Part shown: one piece after another, positions 54,268 to 63,270 of the stretch
How the letters are laid out: each line of letters opens with the position of its first letter
Numbering within the stretch: position 1 is the stretch's first letter
Source of the DNA: Bacteroidota bacterium
Lineage (GTDB): Bacteria; Bacteroidota; Bacteroidia; B-17B0; Aurantibacillaceae
Direction: 5' to 3'
Length of the DNA stretch: 64,000 nt
Assembly (NCBI GenBank): GCA_013298715.1
Contig: JAAFIQ010000002.1
Location: 248,001 to 312,000 of the forward strand
The notes under the pieces: generated by a model
The model's database searches: none
Seen by the model: the letters and a program-made list of their open reading frames with translations, nothing else
Told to the model about the DNA's origin: nothing
Translations under genes and position numbers: made by a program

Positions 54268-55168
54268 TATTTTTTATATGATTATAAATTTCTCTAATTC
54301 CTATTTCAAGCGGTGTAAACTTTGCGGTTGGAAAGTAGTTCATCAAGGATGAATTATCCAAGTCAATAGCACTATTATCGCTTTTTCTACTTTGTAAGTA
54401 ATCCACTCTAAATTCAACATCTAGCGCCAATTTTATTTTCTGAATTACACTAGTAATACTCAATGTATCGTTAGATGACAAATTAAAAATATTAGAGGTG
54501 GTTAAATCTTTACGGATGCAATTGGCTAAAATTATAGCAACATCGTTAACGTATATATAATTTCTTACCGAAGTTCCGTCACCAAAAACGGTTAGGTTTT
54601 CGCCTTTAATTATTTTTTCTAAAAATGTATTTATTAATCCTAAGCCTTTACTCGTATCTTGTCCAATACCGTAAATATTCGAAATTCTGTATATATCGTA
54701 GTTAATATTCGATTTTATTTTAAAATAGTTTAAAAAGTTTTCGATACAAAGTTTAGTTATACCGTATGGGGAAAAAGGAATTTTATTGCTATTTTCCGAT
54801 AATTTTTTTTCGGATGGGCCGTAAATAGTTCCAGCACTGCTCAGATAAACTATTTTTTTAACTGAGGTTGTTTCAAGATTTTCGCAAAATTTTACGAACG
54901 GGAGTAAATTTTTTTGTATTTCAATTGTAGGATTATTCCAGCTGCTTGCTGGTATTGTTTCAGAGGCGAGGTAATAAACCAAATCGATGTTTTTAAAATC
55001 ATTAGTTGTGTTATCTAGAATCAAAGGTTTGTAGTTTTTAAGTAGTTCATAATTTTTATTAGTTGTTGATTTTCCAAATAGAAAAATTTCTAAACCTCCA
55101 CCCTCAATCAAGCATTTTGTTAAATACTGTCCTACAAAACCATTACTTCCTACGATTGCTACTTTCAT
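54260..55168 (-). CDS. NAD-dependent epimerase/dehydratase (extended SDR sugar enzyme)
   Basis: The 302-residue protein has a Rossmann motif VAIVGSNGFVGQYL (3-16), YLSSAGTIYGPSEKK with the active-site Ser, Thr region, the YGITKL motif with Tyr and Lys near 137-141, and RISNIYGIGQD. It resembles UDP-glucose 4-epimerase and RfbJ-type 4-reductases. In this locus, with rfbF and rfbG for CDP-glucose, it may reduce or epimerise the 4-keto or 3-keto intermediate, but the substrate is not fixed by sequence. It is on the opposite strand from rfbF, with the GT2 gene before it. Confidence 0.82.
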   Translation of the reverse strand: MKVAIVGSNGFVGQYLTKCLIEGGGLEIFLFGKSTTNKNYELLKNYKPLILDNTTNDFKNIDLVYYLASETIPASSWNNPTIEIQKNLLPFVKFCENLETTSVKKIVYLSSAGTIYGPSEKKLSENSNKIPFSPYGITKLCIENFLNYFKIKSNINYDIYRISNIYGIGQDTSKGLGLINTFLEKIIKGENLTVFGDGTSVRNYIYVNDVAIILANCIRKDLTTSNIFNLSSNDTLSITSVIQKIKLALDVEFRVDYLQSRKSDNSAIDLDNSSLMNYFPTAKFTPLEIGIREIYNHIKNNG

Positions 55169-55171
55169 AAG

Positions 55172-56098
55172 TTAAATATTAATGGTTTTTTCAATTACAA
55201 CATAAGGGCGTTGTCTTACTTCATCGTAAATTCTTACAATATACTCGCCAATAATACCTAAGCAAATTAAAATTAGAGAACTAAAAAACGAAATAATAAT
55301 TACTAAAGTAGCAAAACCTTTTGTGTCTAAATCGCCTCTAAAATGAGCTATAATGGTAAGGATTGAGTAAATGAGTGCAAAACAAAAACCTATAATTCCT
55401 AATAAAGTTATTAATCTGATAGGTGCTGTAGAGAAAGAAAAAATTCCGTCCATGGCAATTTTCAACAGCTTTTTAAGTGTATATCCGCTCTGTCCATCTA
55501 GCCTTGCATGTCTTTCATATTCTACACCTATTTGTTTAAAACCTACCCAAGCACGTATACCTCTTAAAAACGGATTTTGTTCTTGTAGTTTTAACATATT
55601 ATCTACAACATGTTTCTTCATCACACAAAAATCACCGCTATCAATTGGGATGTAGATATCACTCATTCCTTTTAATATTCTATAAAAACTACTGTATGCA
55701 AGTCGTTTCACAATTGATTCTTTTCTTTTTTTTCTAACACCATAAGCCACATCATTCCCATCATCAAGGTGTTTAAAAAATAAAGGCAAAAGCTCTGGTG
55801 GGTCTTGTAAATCATCATCAATTATGGCAATGTAATCTCCTGTGCAATGACTTAAGGCAGTTTTTACTGCTATTTGATGACCAAAATTTTTCGATAATTT
55901 TATACCTTTTATATAGTTGTATGTATTGCTTAGTTCCACAATTTTATGGTAGCTTTTGTCCCTACTTCCATCGTCAACTAAAACCAATTCCAATTCCCAA
56001 TTCCATTTTACGCGTTCAGCTTCAATGGCCTCTAAAAGCTTATGCATAAACGCTGAGGAGTTATAAATTGGTACTAAAATTGAAATTTTTTTATTCAT
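55172..56098 (-). CDS. GtrB/DPM1-like family 2 glycosyltransferase
   Basis: The 308-residue protein has a GT-A domain (ISILVPIYNSSAFMHKLLEAIE, ELVLVDDGSRDKSYHKI, GDYIAIIDDDLQDPPELLPLF with the DDD metal site) and two C-terminal TM helices (RLITLLGIIGFCFALIYSI, LVIIISFFSSLILICLGIIGEYIVRIYDE). This is the shape of enzymes making polyprenyl-phosphate sugars, so it could make the lipid-linked donor used by the neighbouring GT-C protein. It starts at ATG 56098, divergent from rfbF. Confidence 0.9.
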   Translation of the reverse strand: MNKKISILVPIYNSSAFMHKLLEAIEAERVKWNWELELVLVDDGSRDKSYHKIVELSNTYNYIKGIKLSKNFGHQIAVKTALSHCTGDYIAIIDDDLQDPPELLPLFFKHLDDGNDVAYGVRKKRKESIVKRLAYSSFYRILKGMSDIYIPIDSGDFCVMKKHVVDNMLKLQEQNPFLRGIRAWVGFKQIGVEYERHARLDGQSGYTLKKLLKIAMDGIFSFSTAPIRLITLLGIIGFCFALIYSILTIIAHFRGDLDTKGFATLVIIISFFSSLILICLGIIGEYIVRIYDEVRQRPYVVIEKTINI

Positions 56099-56198
56099 AA
56101 AAGAGAATGCAAGGTAAACATATTTTATTAATTAATACAAGATTAAAAATTCATTTTGTATGACTTGATTTTGTTTAAGGCAGGTAGTAAAAAAATTA

Positions 56199-56206
56199 TA
56201 TATTTG
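56199..56206 (+). promoter_or_regulatory. -7 element of the rfbF operon promoter
   Basis: TATATTTG at 56199-56206 fits TAnnTTTG exactly. The frame of rfbF is open from a GTG at 56206, but that codon overlaps this box, which supports initiation at ATG 56230 instead. Confidence 0.5.
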
Positions 56207-56229
56207 TGTTTTATATTATTTTTAAACAC

Positions 56230-57006
56230 ATGAAAGTTGTATTATTGGCAGGTGGCTTAGGCACAAGAATATCTGAAGAAACAACAATTAAGCCTAAACC
56301 AATGATTGAAATTGGCGGAAAACCAATTATTTGGCACATAATGAAAATTTATGCCCAGTACGGTTATAATGAATTTGTTGTTTGCTGTGGTTACAAAGGG
56401 CATTTAATTAAAGAATACTTTATTAATTATTTTTTATATAATTCAGATATTACAGTTGAATTAGAAAAAAACGTGGTTGATGTACATTTTACAAATTCTG
56501 AGTCATTTAAAGTTACACTTGTGGATACTGGCTTAAATACTAACACAGCTGGGCGAATTAAAAAAATTGAAAAACATGTGAAAGGCGAACGTTTTATGCT
56601 TACTTATGGTGATGGTGTGGCTGATATAAATATTCCGGAGTTAATTAAAGCACATGAAAAAGCTGGTAAATTAGCTACGCTTACATCAATTCAATTACCC
56701 GGAAGGTTCGGTAATATTGAGATTGATGACAACAATGTGGTTACCAAATTTCAAGAAAAACCCGAAGGTGATGGTGTTTGGATAAACGGTGGCTTTTTTG
56801 TTTTGGAGCCAGGTATTTTTAAGTATTTAGAAGGAGACATGGAAGATGTGCAATGGGAAAAAGTACCACTTATTCAAATAGCAAACGATGGGCAATTAGG
56901 CTCCTATCGCCACAAAGGATTTTGGAAATGTATGGATGCCATGCGCGATAAAGTTGAACTAGAAGACCTTTGGGATTCAAATAAAGCACCTTGGAAAATA
57001 TGGTAA
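56230..57006 (+). CDS. rfbF: Glucose-1-phosphate cytidylyltransferase
   Basis: The 258-residue enzyme makes CDP-glucose from CTP and glucose 1-phosphate. The start at ATG 56230 gives MKVVLLAGGLGTRISEETTIKPKPMIEIGGKPIIWHIMK, which is the nucleotidyltransferase signature with the catalytic Lys. GYKGHLIKEYFINYF and MLTYGDGVADINIPEL follow, and GGFFVLEPGIF near the end. The length agrees with RfbF/DdhA. It is the first step of the CDP-sugar branch and overlaps rfbG by 7 bp. Confidence 0.95.
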   Translation: MKVVLLAGGLGTRISEETTIKPKPMIEIGGKPIIWHIMKIYAQYGYNEFVVCCGYKGHLIKEYFINYFLYNSDITVELEKNVVDVHFTNSESFKVTLVDTGLNTNTAGRIKKIEKHVKGERFMLTYGDGVADINIPELIKAHEKAGKLATLTSIQLPGRFGNIEIDDNNVVTKFQEKPEGDGVWINGGFFVLEPGIFKYLEGDMEDVQWEKVPLIQIANDGQLGSYRHKGFWKCMDAMRDKVELEDLWDSNKAPWKIW

Positions 57007-58103
57007 ATTTATTTGGAGGTGTTTATCAAAACCAAACTATTCTATTGATTGGTAATACTGGCTTTAAAGGCTCATGGATGGCTTATTGGCTTTCAAAAAT
57101 GGGTGCTAAGGTTATTGGCTATTCTCACAAAACACTTACTTCGCCTTGCCATTTTGATTTATTAGGAAAGGAATTTTATCACGAATATATTTTTGGTGAT
57201 ATTAATGATTATAAAGTTATCGAAAAGGTGGTAAAATCAAATAATATTGATTTGGTTTTTCATTTGGCTGCACAATCTCTTGTTCGCTACTCGTATAGTA
57301 ACCCACTTGAAACGTTTACAACCAATGTAATTGGAACCGCCAACGTTATTGAGGCAAGCAAACAAAATTCTAACATTAAAGGAATTGTTGTTGTTTCAAG
57401 CGATAAGTGCTACGAAAATTTTGAAGACGATAGGCCATACAATGAGCTTGATAGAATGGGTGGTTACGATCCATATAGCGCTTCAAAAGGCTGTACCGAG
57501 TTGGTTGCTAATTCTTACCGTTCTTCATTTTTCAATAAAAAAGATTTTGGCACTAAACATAATTTTATTTTAGCGAGCGCACGCGCTGGCAATGTTATAG
57601 GCGGTGGCGATTGGTCATTAGATAGATTAATACCAGATGTTGTAAAAAATGCAAGTCAACAACAATCAACCGAGATAAGAAACCCAGCCGCAACTAGGCC
57701 TTGGCAGCATGTACTAGAACCAATTTCTGGTTATCTGCTTTTAGGGCAAAATATATTACAAAAAAATAGTAGTGTTTCTGAAGGTTGGAATTTTGGGCCC
57801 GCTAACAACGAAACACTCTCAGTTAAAGAAGTTTTAGGGGTGGCAACAAAAATTTGGACAGAAATAAGTTATCATACACCTGAACAATTAAATGCACCGC
57901 ATGAAGCTAAATTACTGCGCTTAGATATTAGCAAAGCTACCAAAGAACTTGATTGGAAACCGGTTTGGAACACGCTAACTGCAATAGAAAAAACAATAGA
58001 ATGGTACAAAAACTTTTATACAAATAAAGTATTAAGTACCGAAAGCGATTTAATAACCTACGTTAATCAAGCCACAGAAAAAAATTGTAACTGGACAAAA
58101 TGA
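57000..58103 (+). CDS. rfbG: CDP-glucose 4,6-dehydratase
   Basis: The 367-residue SDR enzyme makes CDP-4-keto-6-deoxyglucose. Start ATG 57000 overlaps the end of rfbF. Motifs: IGNTGFKGSWMAYWLSKMG (NAD site), FHLAAQSLVRYSYSNP, VVVSSDKCYEN, GYDPYSASKGCTELVANSYR with the Tyr-x3-Lys pair, ASARAGNVIGGGDWSLDRLIPD and TRPWQHVLEP, all typical of RfbG/DdhB. It channels into the 3,5-epimerase and C-methyltransferase genes that follow with overlapping starts. Confidence 0.95.
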   Translation: MVNLFGGVYQNQTILLIGNTGFKGSWMAYWLSKMGAKVIGYSHKTLTSPCHFDLLGKEFYHEYIFGDINDYKVIEKVVKSNNIDLVFHLAAQSLVRYSYSNPLETFTTNVIGTANVIEASKQNSNIKGIVVVSSDKCYENFEDDRPYNELDRMGGYDPYSASKGCTELVANSYRSSFFNKKDFGTKHNFILASARAGNVIGGGDWSLDRLIPDVVKNASQQQSTEIRNPAATRPWQHVLEPISGYLLLGQNILQKNSSVSEGWNFGPANNETLSVKEVLGVATKIWTEISYHTPEQLNAPHEAKLLRLDISKATKELDWKPVWNTLTAIEKTIEWYKNFYTNKVLSTESDLITYVNQATEKNCNWTK

Positions 58104-58645
58104 TTTTTGAAGAAACATCTTTAGCAAAGTGTTATGTTATTACACCAAAATTGTTGCAAGACGAAAGGGGAGGATTTGCACGCGTTTTTTGCGAAGAATT
58201 GTTTCAACAAATAGGTTTAACAAAAAAATTTGTGCAAATAAATCATTCGTATAATAATTTAAAAGGTACTATTAGAGGCATGCATTTTCAAATACCGCCA
58301 TTTAGCGAATACAAATTAATACGCTGCGTTAAAGGTGCTGTGATAGATGTAGTTGTTGATATTAGAAAAAACACTCCAACATTTTTAAAACATTATGCAG
58401 TTGAATTAAGTGCCGAAAATAAAAAAATGATATTAGTGCCCGAAGGATTTGCGCACGGTTTTCAAACATTAAAAGATGATAGCGAGTTAATTTACCACCA
58501 TACCGAATTTTATGTGCCTAACTCTGAAGGAGGATTAAGATTTAACGATGAACGACTAAATATAAAATGGCCTTTGCCAGTTACCTCAATTTCTGAACGC
58601 GATAAATACCATAACTTAATAGATAATAATTTTAAAGGAATATAA
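58100..58645 (+). CDS. RmlC-like NDP-4-keto-6-deoxysugar 3,5-epimerase
   Basis: The 181-residue cupin enzyme shows ETSLAKCYVITPKLLQDERGGFARVFC, NHSYNNLKGTIRGMHFQ with the catalytic His of the RmlC family (in GMHFQ), VDVVVDIRKNTPTFLKHY, and GFAHGFQTL with YHHTEFYVP near the active-site Tyr. In this operon the substrate is probably CDP-4-keto-6-deoxyglucose rather than the dTDP form, because no RmlA or RmlB is seen. It overlaps both flanking genes by 1-4 bases. Confidence 0.9.
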   Translation: MIFEETSLAKCYVITPKLLQDERGGFARVFCEELFQQIGLTKKFVQINHSYNNLKGTIRGMHFQIPPFSEYKLIRCVKGAVIDVVVDIRKNTPTFLKHYAVELSAENKKMILVPEGFAHGFQTLKDDSELIYHHTEFYVPNSEGGLRFNDERLNIKWPLPVTSISERDKYHNLIDNNFKGI

Positions 58646-59874
58646 TGAATTGTAGATTTTGTAATACACCTGTAAAATCAGTGTTTGCTGACTTAGTTAA
58701 TAGTCCAGCATCGAACTCTTATTTAACAGAACAGCAACTGAACGAACCAGAAAGTTACTTCCCACTTAAAGTACTTACCTGCGAAAAGTGTTTTTTAGTA
58801 CAAGTTGATGAGTACTATAAATCAACCGAAATATTTAGTAGTGATTACGCATACTTTTCGTCGTTTAGCACCAGTTGGTTAGCACACGCAAAAAAATATA
58901 CTGAGTTAATGGTTGAGCGTTTTGGGTTTAATGAAAACTCACAGGTTGTTGAAATAGCATCAAATGATGGGTATTTGTTGCAATATTTTAAAGAAAAAAA
59001 CATTAAAGTGCTTGGAGTAGAACCTACAGCCAATACAGCTGCAGCAGCTAAAAAAAATCACAACATCGATTCAATTGTAGATTTTTTTGGTGTTGATTTG
59101 GCAAAAAAAATGATTGCTAATAATCAAGCCGCAGATTTGTTATTGGGCAACAATGTGCTTGCCCACGTGCCTAATATCAACGATTTTGTGGCAGGAATGA
59201 AAATAGCATTAAAGGAAAAAGGTGTAATTACGGTTGAATACCCGCATTTGTATCAACTTGTAATCAACAACCAATTCGACACCATTTACCACGAACATTT
59301 TTCGTATTTATCATTTACAACCGTAGCTAAAATTTTTGAAGCGCACGGCTTACAAATGTTTGATGTGCAAGAAATACCAACACACGGCGGATCGTTACGA
59401 ATTTTTGCTAAACATACAAACGACTCAAGCAAAGAGATTTCTATTAACGTTGAAAACATGCTTAAAAAGGAGAAAGAGGCAGGCATGTTGGATATCAAAT
59501 TCTATTCAAATTTTCAACCAGTGATAGAAAAAATCAAAAATGACGTATGGGAATTTTTGATTGAACAAAAGCGAAAAGGAAAAAAAGTAGCAGCCTATGG
59601 TGCTGCGGCAAAAGGAAATACATTGCTTAATTATTGCGGTGTAAGACACGATATGATAAATTTTGTAGTAGATGCAAATCCAGCTAAACAAAATAAATAC
59701 ATGCCAGGCAGCCATATTCCAATTGTGCTTGAAGAAAAAATTATGCAAGAAAAACCAGATTTTATTATTATCTTACCTTGGAATATAAAAGAAGAGGTTA
59801 CAAAACAATTAAGTTACGTTAGGAATTGGAATTGTAAATTTGTTGTTGCGATTCCGGAATTAGAAATATTTTAA
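58645..59874 (+). CDS. NDP-sugar C-methyltransferase (Methyltransf_13/14 type)
   Basis: The 409-residue protein has an N-terminal zinc module with Cys pairs CRFCNTPV and CEKCFLVQ and a SAM-binding domain (VVEIASNDGYLLQYFKEKNIKVLGVEP). YEHFSYLSFTTVAKIFEAHGLQMFDVQEIPTHGGSLRIFAKH holds the sugar-site His/Tyr residues known from TylC3-type enzymes. The C-terminal domain is GKKVAAYGAAAKGNTLLNYC...FVVDANPAKQNKYMPG. Such enzymes add methyl to C3 (or C5) of a 4-keto sugar, making branched sugars. It immediately follows the epimerase and overlaps it by one base. Confidence 0.9.
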   Translation: MNCRFCNTPVKSVFADLVNSPASNSYLTEQQLNEPESYFPLKVLTCEKCFLVQVDEYYKSTEIFSSDYAYFSSFSTSWLAHAKKYTELMVERFGFNENSQVVEIASNDGYLLQYFKEKNIKVLGVEPTANTAAAAKKNHNIDSIVDFFGVDLAKKMIANNQAADLLLGNNVLAHVPNINDFVAGMKIALKEKGVITVEYPHLYQLVINNQFDTIYHEHFSYLSFTTVAKIFEAHGLQMFDVQEIPTHGGSLRIFAKHTNDSSKEISINVENMLKKEKEAGMLDIKFYSNFQPVIEKIKNDVWEFLIEQKRKGKKVAAYGAAAKGNTLLNYCGVRHDMINFVVDANPAKQNKYMPGSHIPIVLEEKIMQEKPDFIIILPWNIKEEVTKQLSYVRNWNCKFVVAIPELEIF

Positions 59875-59876
59875 TT

Positions 59877-60992
59877 ATGAGCAATAAAACAATTTATATT
59901 AATAAACCATCTATTACAGATTTAGAGATAAGTTACGTTAATGATGCAATAACAAACGGATGGGGCGAAAAATGCTACGATTACATTAATAAGTTTGAAA
60001 AAACGTATAGTAATTACATTGGCGTTAAACACACATTAGCTACAGCGTCATGCACAGGCGCAATACACATAGCCTTAATGGCTTTAGGTGTAAAACCAGG
60101 AGATGAGGTTATTGTGCCAGAGTTGACATGGATTGCTAGTGTTGAACCTGTTTTATATATTCGCGCTAAACCTGTGTTTGTAGATGTACAAGAAGATACT
60201 TGGTGCATTGACCCTAAAAAAATAAAAGAAGCGATTACACCTAAAACCAAGGCTATTATAGCAGTTCATTTGTATGGCAATATGTGCGAAATGGATGAGA
60301 TTATGCAAATTGCTAAAGAACATAATTTATTTGTATTGGAAGATGCTGCTGAAGCAATTGGGTCAGAGTACAAAGGAAAAAAAGCTGGTAGTATTGCACA
60401 TATTGGTACTTTTTCTTTTCATGGAACAAAAACTTTATCTACTGGCGAGGGTGGGGCATTAACAACTAATGACACGGATTTGTACGAAAAATCAAAAGTA
60501 TTTAACGATCATGGAAGAAATCCGAAGGACCCTGAAAATAAAATGTTTTGGATGCGCAACTATGGCTATAAGTATAAAATTTCTAATCTAGAAGCCGCAA
60601 TGGGTTTAGCACAGGTTGAGCGCGCTGAAGAATTAGTAAAGCGAAAAAGAGAAATTTTTTATTTATACAAAGAATTATTAAATGATATACCTGGAAAAAT
60701 AAATGCTGAACAAGATTACGTAATAAACAGCTGTTGGTTACCAACTTTTGTTTTTGATAAATCTTTAAACTTCGATAGAGACGGTTTTTTTAAATACATG
60801 ACTTCCTTAAACATTAATAGTCGCCCGTTTTTTTATCCATTAACAAGTTTACCTATGTTTGAAGACAAACCTCAAAATGTAGTTTCCTATGACATATATT
60901 ATAGGGCTATTAATTTGCCGAGTTACCATGATTTAACGAATGAGGATATAAAATTAGTAGTTGATTCATTAAAACAATACTTAAAAAAGTAA
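59877..60992 (+). CDS. DegT/DnrJ/EryC1/StrS sugar aminotransferase
   Basis: The 371-residue PLP enzyme aminates a keto-sugar at C4 or C3. Motifs: TLATASCTGAIHIALMALGVKPGDEVIVPELTWIASVEPVLYI, VDVQEDTWCIDP, LEDAAEAIGSEYKGKKAG, and the PLP Lys185 in SFHGTKTLSTGEGG. The aminotransferase follows the C-methyltransferase by two bases and precedes a NeuD-type acetyltransferase, so the product is likely an N-acetylated amino-sugar. Perosamine-synthase-like enzymes share these features, and the substrate is not resolved. Confidence 0.92.
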   Translation: MSNKTIYINKPSITDLEISYVNDAITNGWGEKCYDYINKFEKTYSNYIGVKHTLATASCTGAIHIALMALGVKPGDEVIVPELTWIASVEPVLYIRAKPVFVDVQEDTWCIDPKKIKEAITPKTKAIIAVHLYGNMCEMDEIMQIAKEHNLFVLEDAAEAIGSEYKGKKAGSIAHIGTFSFHGTKTLSTGEGGALTTNDTDLYEKSKVFNDHGRNPKDPENKMFWMRNYGYKYKISNLEAAMGLAQVERAEELVKRKREIFYLYKELLNDIPGKINAEQDYVINSCWLPTFVFDKSLNFDRDGFFKYMTSLNINSRPFFYPLTSLPMFEDKPQNVVSYDIYYRAINLPSYHDLTNEDIKLVVDSLKQYLKK

Positions 60993-60999
60993 ATAACAC

Positions 61000-61650
61000 T
61001 TGCAAAAAAAGGATTACATAATTTGGGGTGCTACAGGACAAGCATTGGTTATTGAAGAAGCGTTGTTTAATAACGAGTATAATTTAATTGCAATATTTGA
61101 AAATGCAAACACTGTTGCATCTCCTTTTGAAAATGTTCCTATTTTTTATGGTAAAGAAGGCTTTTTTACATGGAAAAAAAACTTGAGCAATTACTCTGAA
61201 ATAAGTTTTGTTGTTGCCGTTGGCGGAGCAAGAGGCCAAGACAGATCAACGATTTCGGAATTTTTAAAAAACGAAGGCTTGAACAACCTTAACGTTATCC
61301 ATAAAACTGCATATGTAGCACGCAATGTAAATTTAGGTCGAGGCGTTCAAATACTCGCCAACGCAACTATTTGTGCAAGAAGTAAAATAGGAAATAACGT
61401 AATAATGAACACGTCTAGCCACATTGACCATGAATGCATACTATCCAACGGTGTGCACATTGGCCCTGGAGCTAGCCTTGCAGGTTGTGTCGAAGTAGGA
61501 GAGAATTCTTTTATTGGAACTAACGCTACAATTTTACCTAGAATTAAAATTGGAAAAAATGTTACAGTTGGTGCTGGGGCAGTTGTTACTAAAAACGTTG
61601 AAGATGATGCAGTAGTTGTTGGCAATCCGGCAAAAAATTTAATACAATAA
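61000..61650 (+). CDS. NeuD/PglD-like sugar O/N-acetyltransferase
   Basis: The 216-residue protein has an N-terminal Rossmann-like part (DYIIWGATGQALVIEEALF) and a left-handed beta-helix ([92 protein letters not shown]) with the catalytic His in SHIDHEC. Family members acetylate amino-sugars or sialic acid. The start is TTG at 61000; there is no nearer ATG. It lies 7 bp after the aminotransferase, whose product is the expected substrate. Confidence 0.88.
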   Translation: MQKKDYIIWGATGQALVIEEALFNNEYNLIAIFENANTVASPFENVPIFYGKEGFFTWKKNLSNYSEISFVVAVGGARGQDRSTISEFLKNEGLNNLNVIHKTAYVARNVNLGRGVQILANATICARSKIGNNVIMNTSSHIDHECILSNGVHIGPGASLAGCVEVGENSFIGTNATILPRIKIGKNVTVGAGAVVTKNVEDDAVVVGNPAKNLIQ

Positions 61651-61674
61651 ATCTTAATTAAATAAATATAAAAC

Positions 61675-62412
61675 ATGAATGAAGTAGAAAAATTTGAAGC
61701 AGACAAAATAAAAAACATTGCAGCTTTAGGAGCAGATAAAGAAATCGTAAAAAAAGGACTTGACTTTTTAGTTAGTTCAGCAAAACTTAAATACTCATAC
61801 AATTTTTCTTGGATGGGTAGACCAATAATAGCGTATCCGCAAGACATGATTGCTATGCAAGAATTAATTTGGGAGGTAAAACCAGACTTAATTATTGAAA
61901 CAGGTGTTGCTCATGGTGGCTCAATCGTATACTACGCATCTTTATTAGAGTTAATTGGTGGTGATGGTTTGGTTTTAGGAATTGATATTGATATTAGAAA
62001 ACACAACCGCGATTTAATTGAAGCGCACCCAATGATGAAACGCATTAAATTATTGGAAGGCTCGTCTGTTAGTAATGAAATTGTATCACAAGTCAAAGAA
62101 ATAGCATCTAAAAAGAAAAAAATAATGGTGTGTTTAGACTCTAACCATACACACGAGCATGTTTCAGAAGAACTTAAAAATTATGCGCCGCTAACTAGCG
62201 TTGACAGCTATTGTGTGATATTTGATACAGTAGTTGAAGATATGCCAAAAGACTGGGATTGGGGCGTAAGAAGCTGGGGAGTAGGTAACAATCCTAAAAC
62301 GGCAGTGTTCGAATATTTAAAAACAAACTCAAACTTTGAAATTAATAAAAGCATTGATAACAAATTATTGATTAGCGTTGCGCCAGATGGATTTTTAAAA
62401 CGCATTAAATAA
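61675..62412 (+). CDS. CmcI/cephalosporin-hydroxylase-like SAM-dependent protein
   Basis: The 245-residue protein shows SWMGRPIIAYPQDMIAMQELIWEVKPDLIIETGVAHGGSIVYYASLL, then GIDIDIRKHNRDLIEAHP and CLDSNHTHEHVSEELK, the CmcI pattern with a SAM/metal site. In polysaccharide loci these proteins are usually sugar O-methyltransferases rather than hydroxylases. It could methylate the sugar built by this operon. It starts 24 bp after the acetyltransferase. Confidence 0.85.
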   Translation: MNEVEKFEADKIKNIAALGADKEIVKKGLDFLVSSAKLKYSYNFSWMGRPIIAYPQDMIAMQELIWEVKPDLIIETGVAHGGSIVYYASLLELIGGDGLVLGIDIDIRKHNRDLIEAHPMMKRIKLLEGSSVSNEIVSQVKEIASKKKKIMVCLDSNHTHEHVSEELKNYAPLTSVDSYCVIFDTVVEDMPKDWDWGVRSWGVGNNPKTAVFEYLKTNSNFEINKSIDNKLLISVAPDGFLKRIK

Positions 62413-62419
62413 ATCCATA

Positions 62420-63259
62420 ATGGAAAACGAGCCGTTGGTAAGCATATGCATGCCGATATATAACGATGAGGAATATGTTGGAGAGGCGTTAGAATCTGTT
62501 TTAAATCAGACATACAAAAATTTGGAAATTATTTTTTCTAACAACTGTTCTACGGATAGGTCTATAGAAATAATAAAAAGCTACAAAGACCCACGTGTTA
62601 AAATTTATAGTAATGAAACAAATATTGGTGGTCACGCTAACTACTTAAAAGTTTTAACCTACCCTACTGGTAAATACATGTCTTATCTTTCTTCTGATGA
62701 TAAGATTGATGTTACTGCAATTGAAAAATGTGTTAAGGTGTTGGAAGACCCTAATAACAAAGATGTTGTTTTAGTAAACACGCACATTGGTATTATTGAT
62801 AATAAGAGCAAGGAAATTTACATAAAACGTTTTCCATTTGGTAAAGGCAAAATATCCTCCTATTTTGGAGTAAGGTCGAATTTTATTTACGGTTCAAATT
62901 GTATTGGCGAGCCCAATGGATCTGTTTGGAGAACAGAAACATTTAAAAAATTACCAGAACCATTATTTAAAAATGCAGTTTATTGGACAGGCGATTTAGA
63001 TATGAAGTTAGAATTAATTTTGTTGGGGAATACTTATATAATACCTGAACCATTAGGTAAATTCAGAGTTTCTAGAGATTCAGGCAGTGTTGCGTCTTTG
63101 CGTTGGCAAACAGCAAAACAATTTAGGCAATATGCTCTAAACCTATATAGAGATGAAAGATATAATTTAGGATACGGGTGGGTTGTGCTTGCTAGTATAA
63201 CTTCTTTTTTACTTATGATTGCACGTAATATTTTTTACTCACTCTTCATAAAAAAATAA
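62420..63259 (+). CDS. Family 2 glycosyltransferase
   Basis: The 279-residue protein has a GT-A domain: VSICMPIYNDEEYVGEALESVLNQTYKNLEIIFSNNCSTDRS, MSYLSSDDKID with the DxD-type motif (SDDK), and NCIGEPNGSVWRTETF. A short hydrophobic C terminus (VVLASITSFLLMIARNIFYSLF) attaches it to the inner membrane. It probably transfers the locus-specific sugar onto a lipid-linked chain. It is the last gene before the convergent PorQ-like gene, 11 bp apart. Confidence 0.9.
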   Translation: MENEPLVSICMPIYNDEEYVGEALESVLNQTYKNLEIIFSNNCSTDRSIEIIKSYKDPRVKIYSNETNIGGHANYLKVLTYPTGKYMSYLSSDDKIDVTAIEKCVKVLEDPNNKDVVLVNTHIGIIDNKSKEIYIKRFPFGKGKISSYFGVRSNFIYGSNCIGEPNGSVWRTETFKKLPEPLFKNAVYWTGDLDMKLELILLGNTYIIPEPLGKFRVSRDSGSVASLRWQTAKQFRQYALNLYRDERYNLGYGWVVLASITSFLLMIARNIFYSLFIKK

Positions 63260-63270
63260 AATTACAAAAC

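Noticed and set aside
56206-56229. GTG start giving a longer RfbF
   Set aside because: The codon overlaps the TATATTTG promoter box, and MKVVLLAGG at 56230 is the family start.
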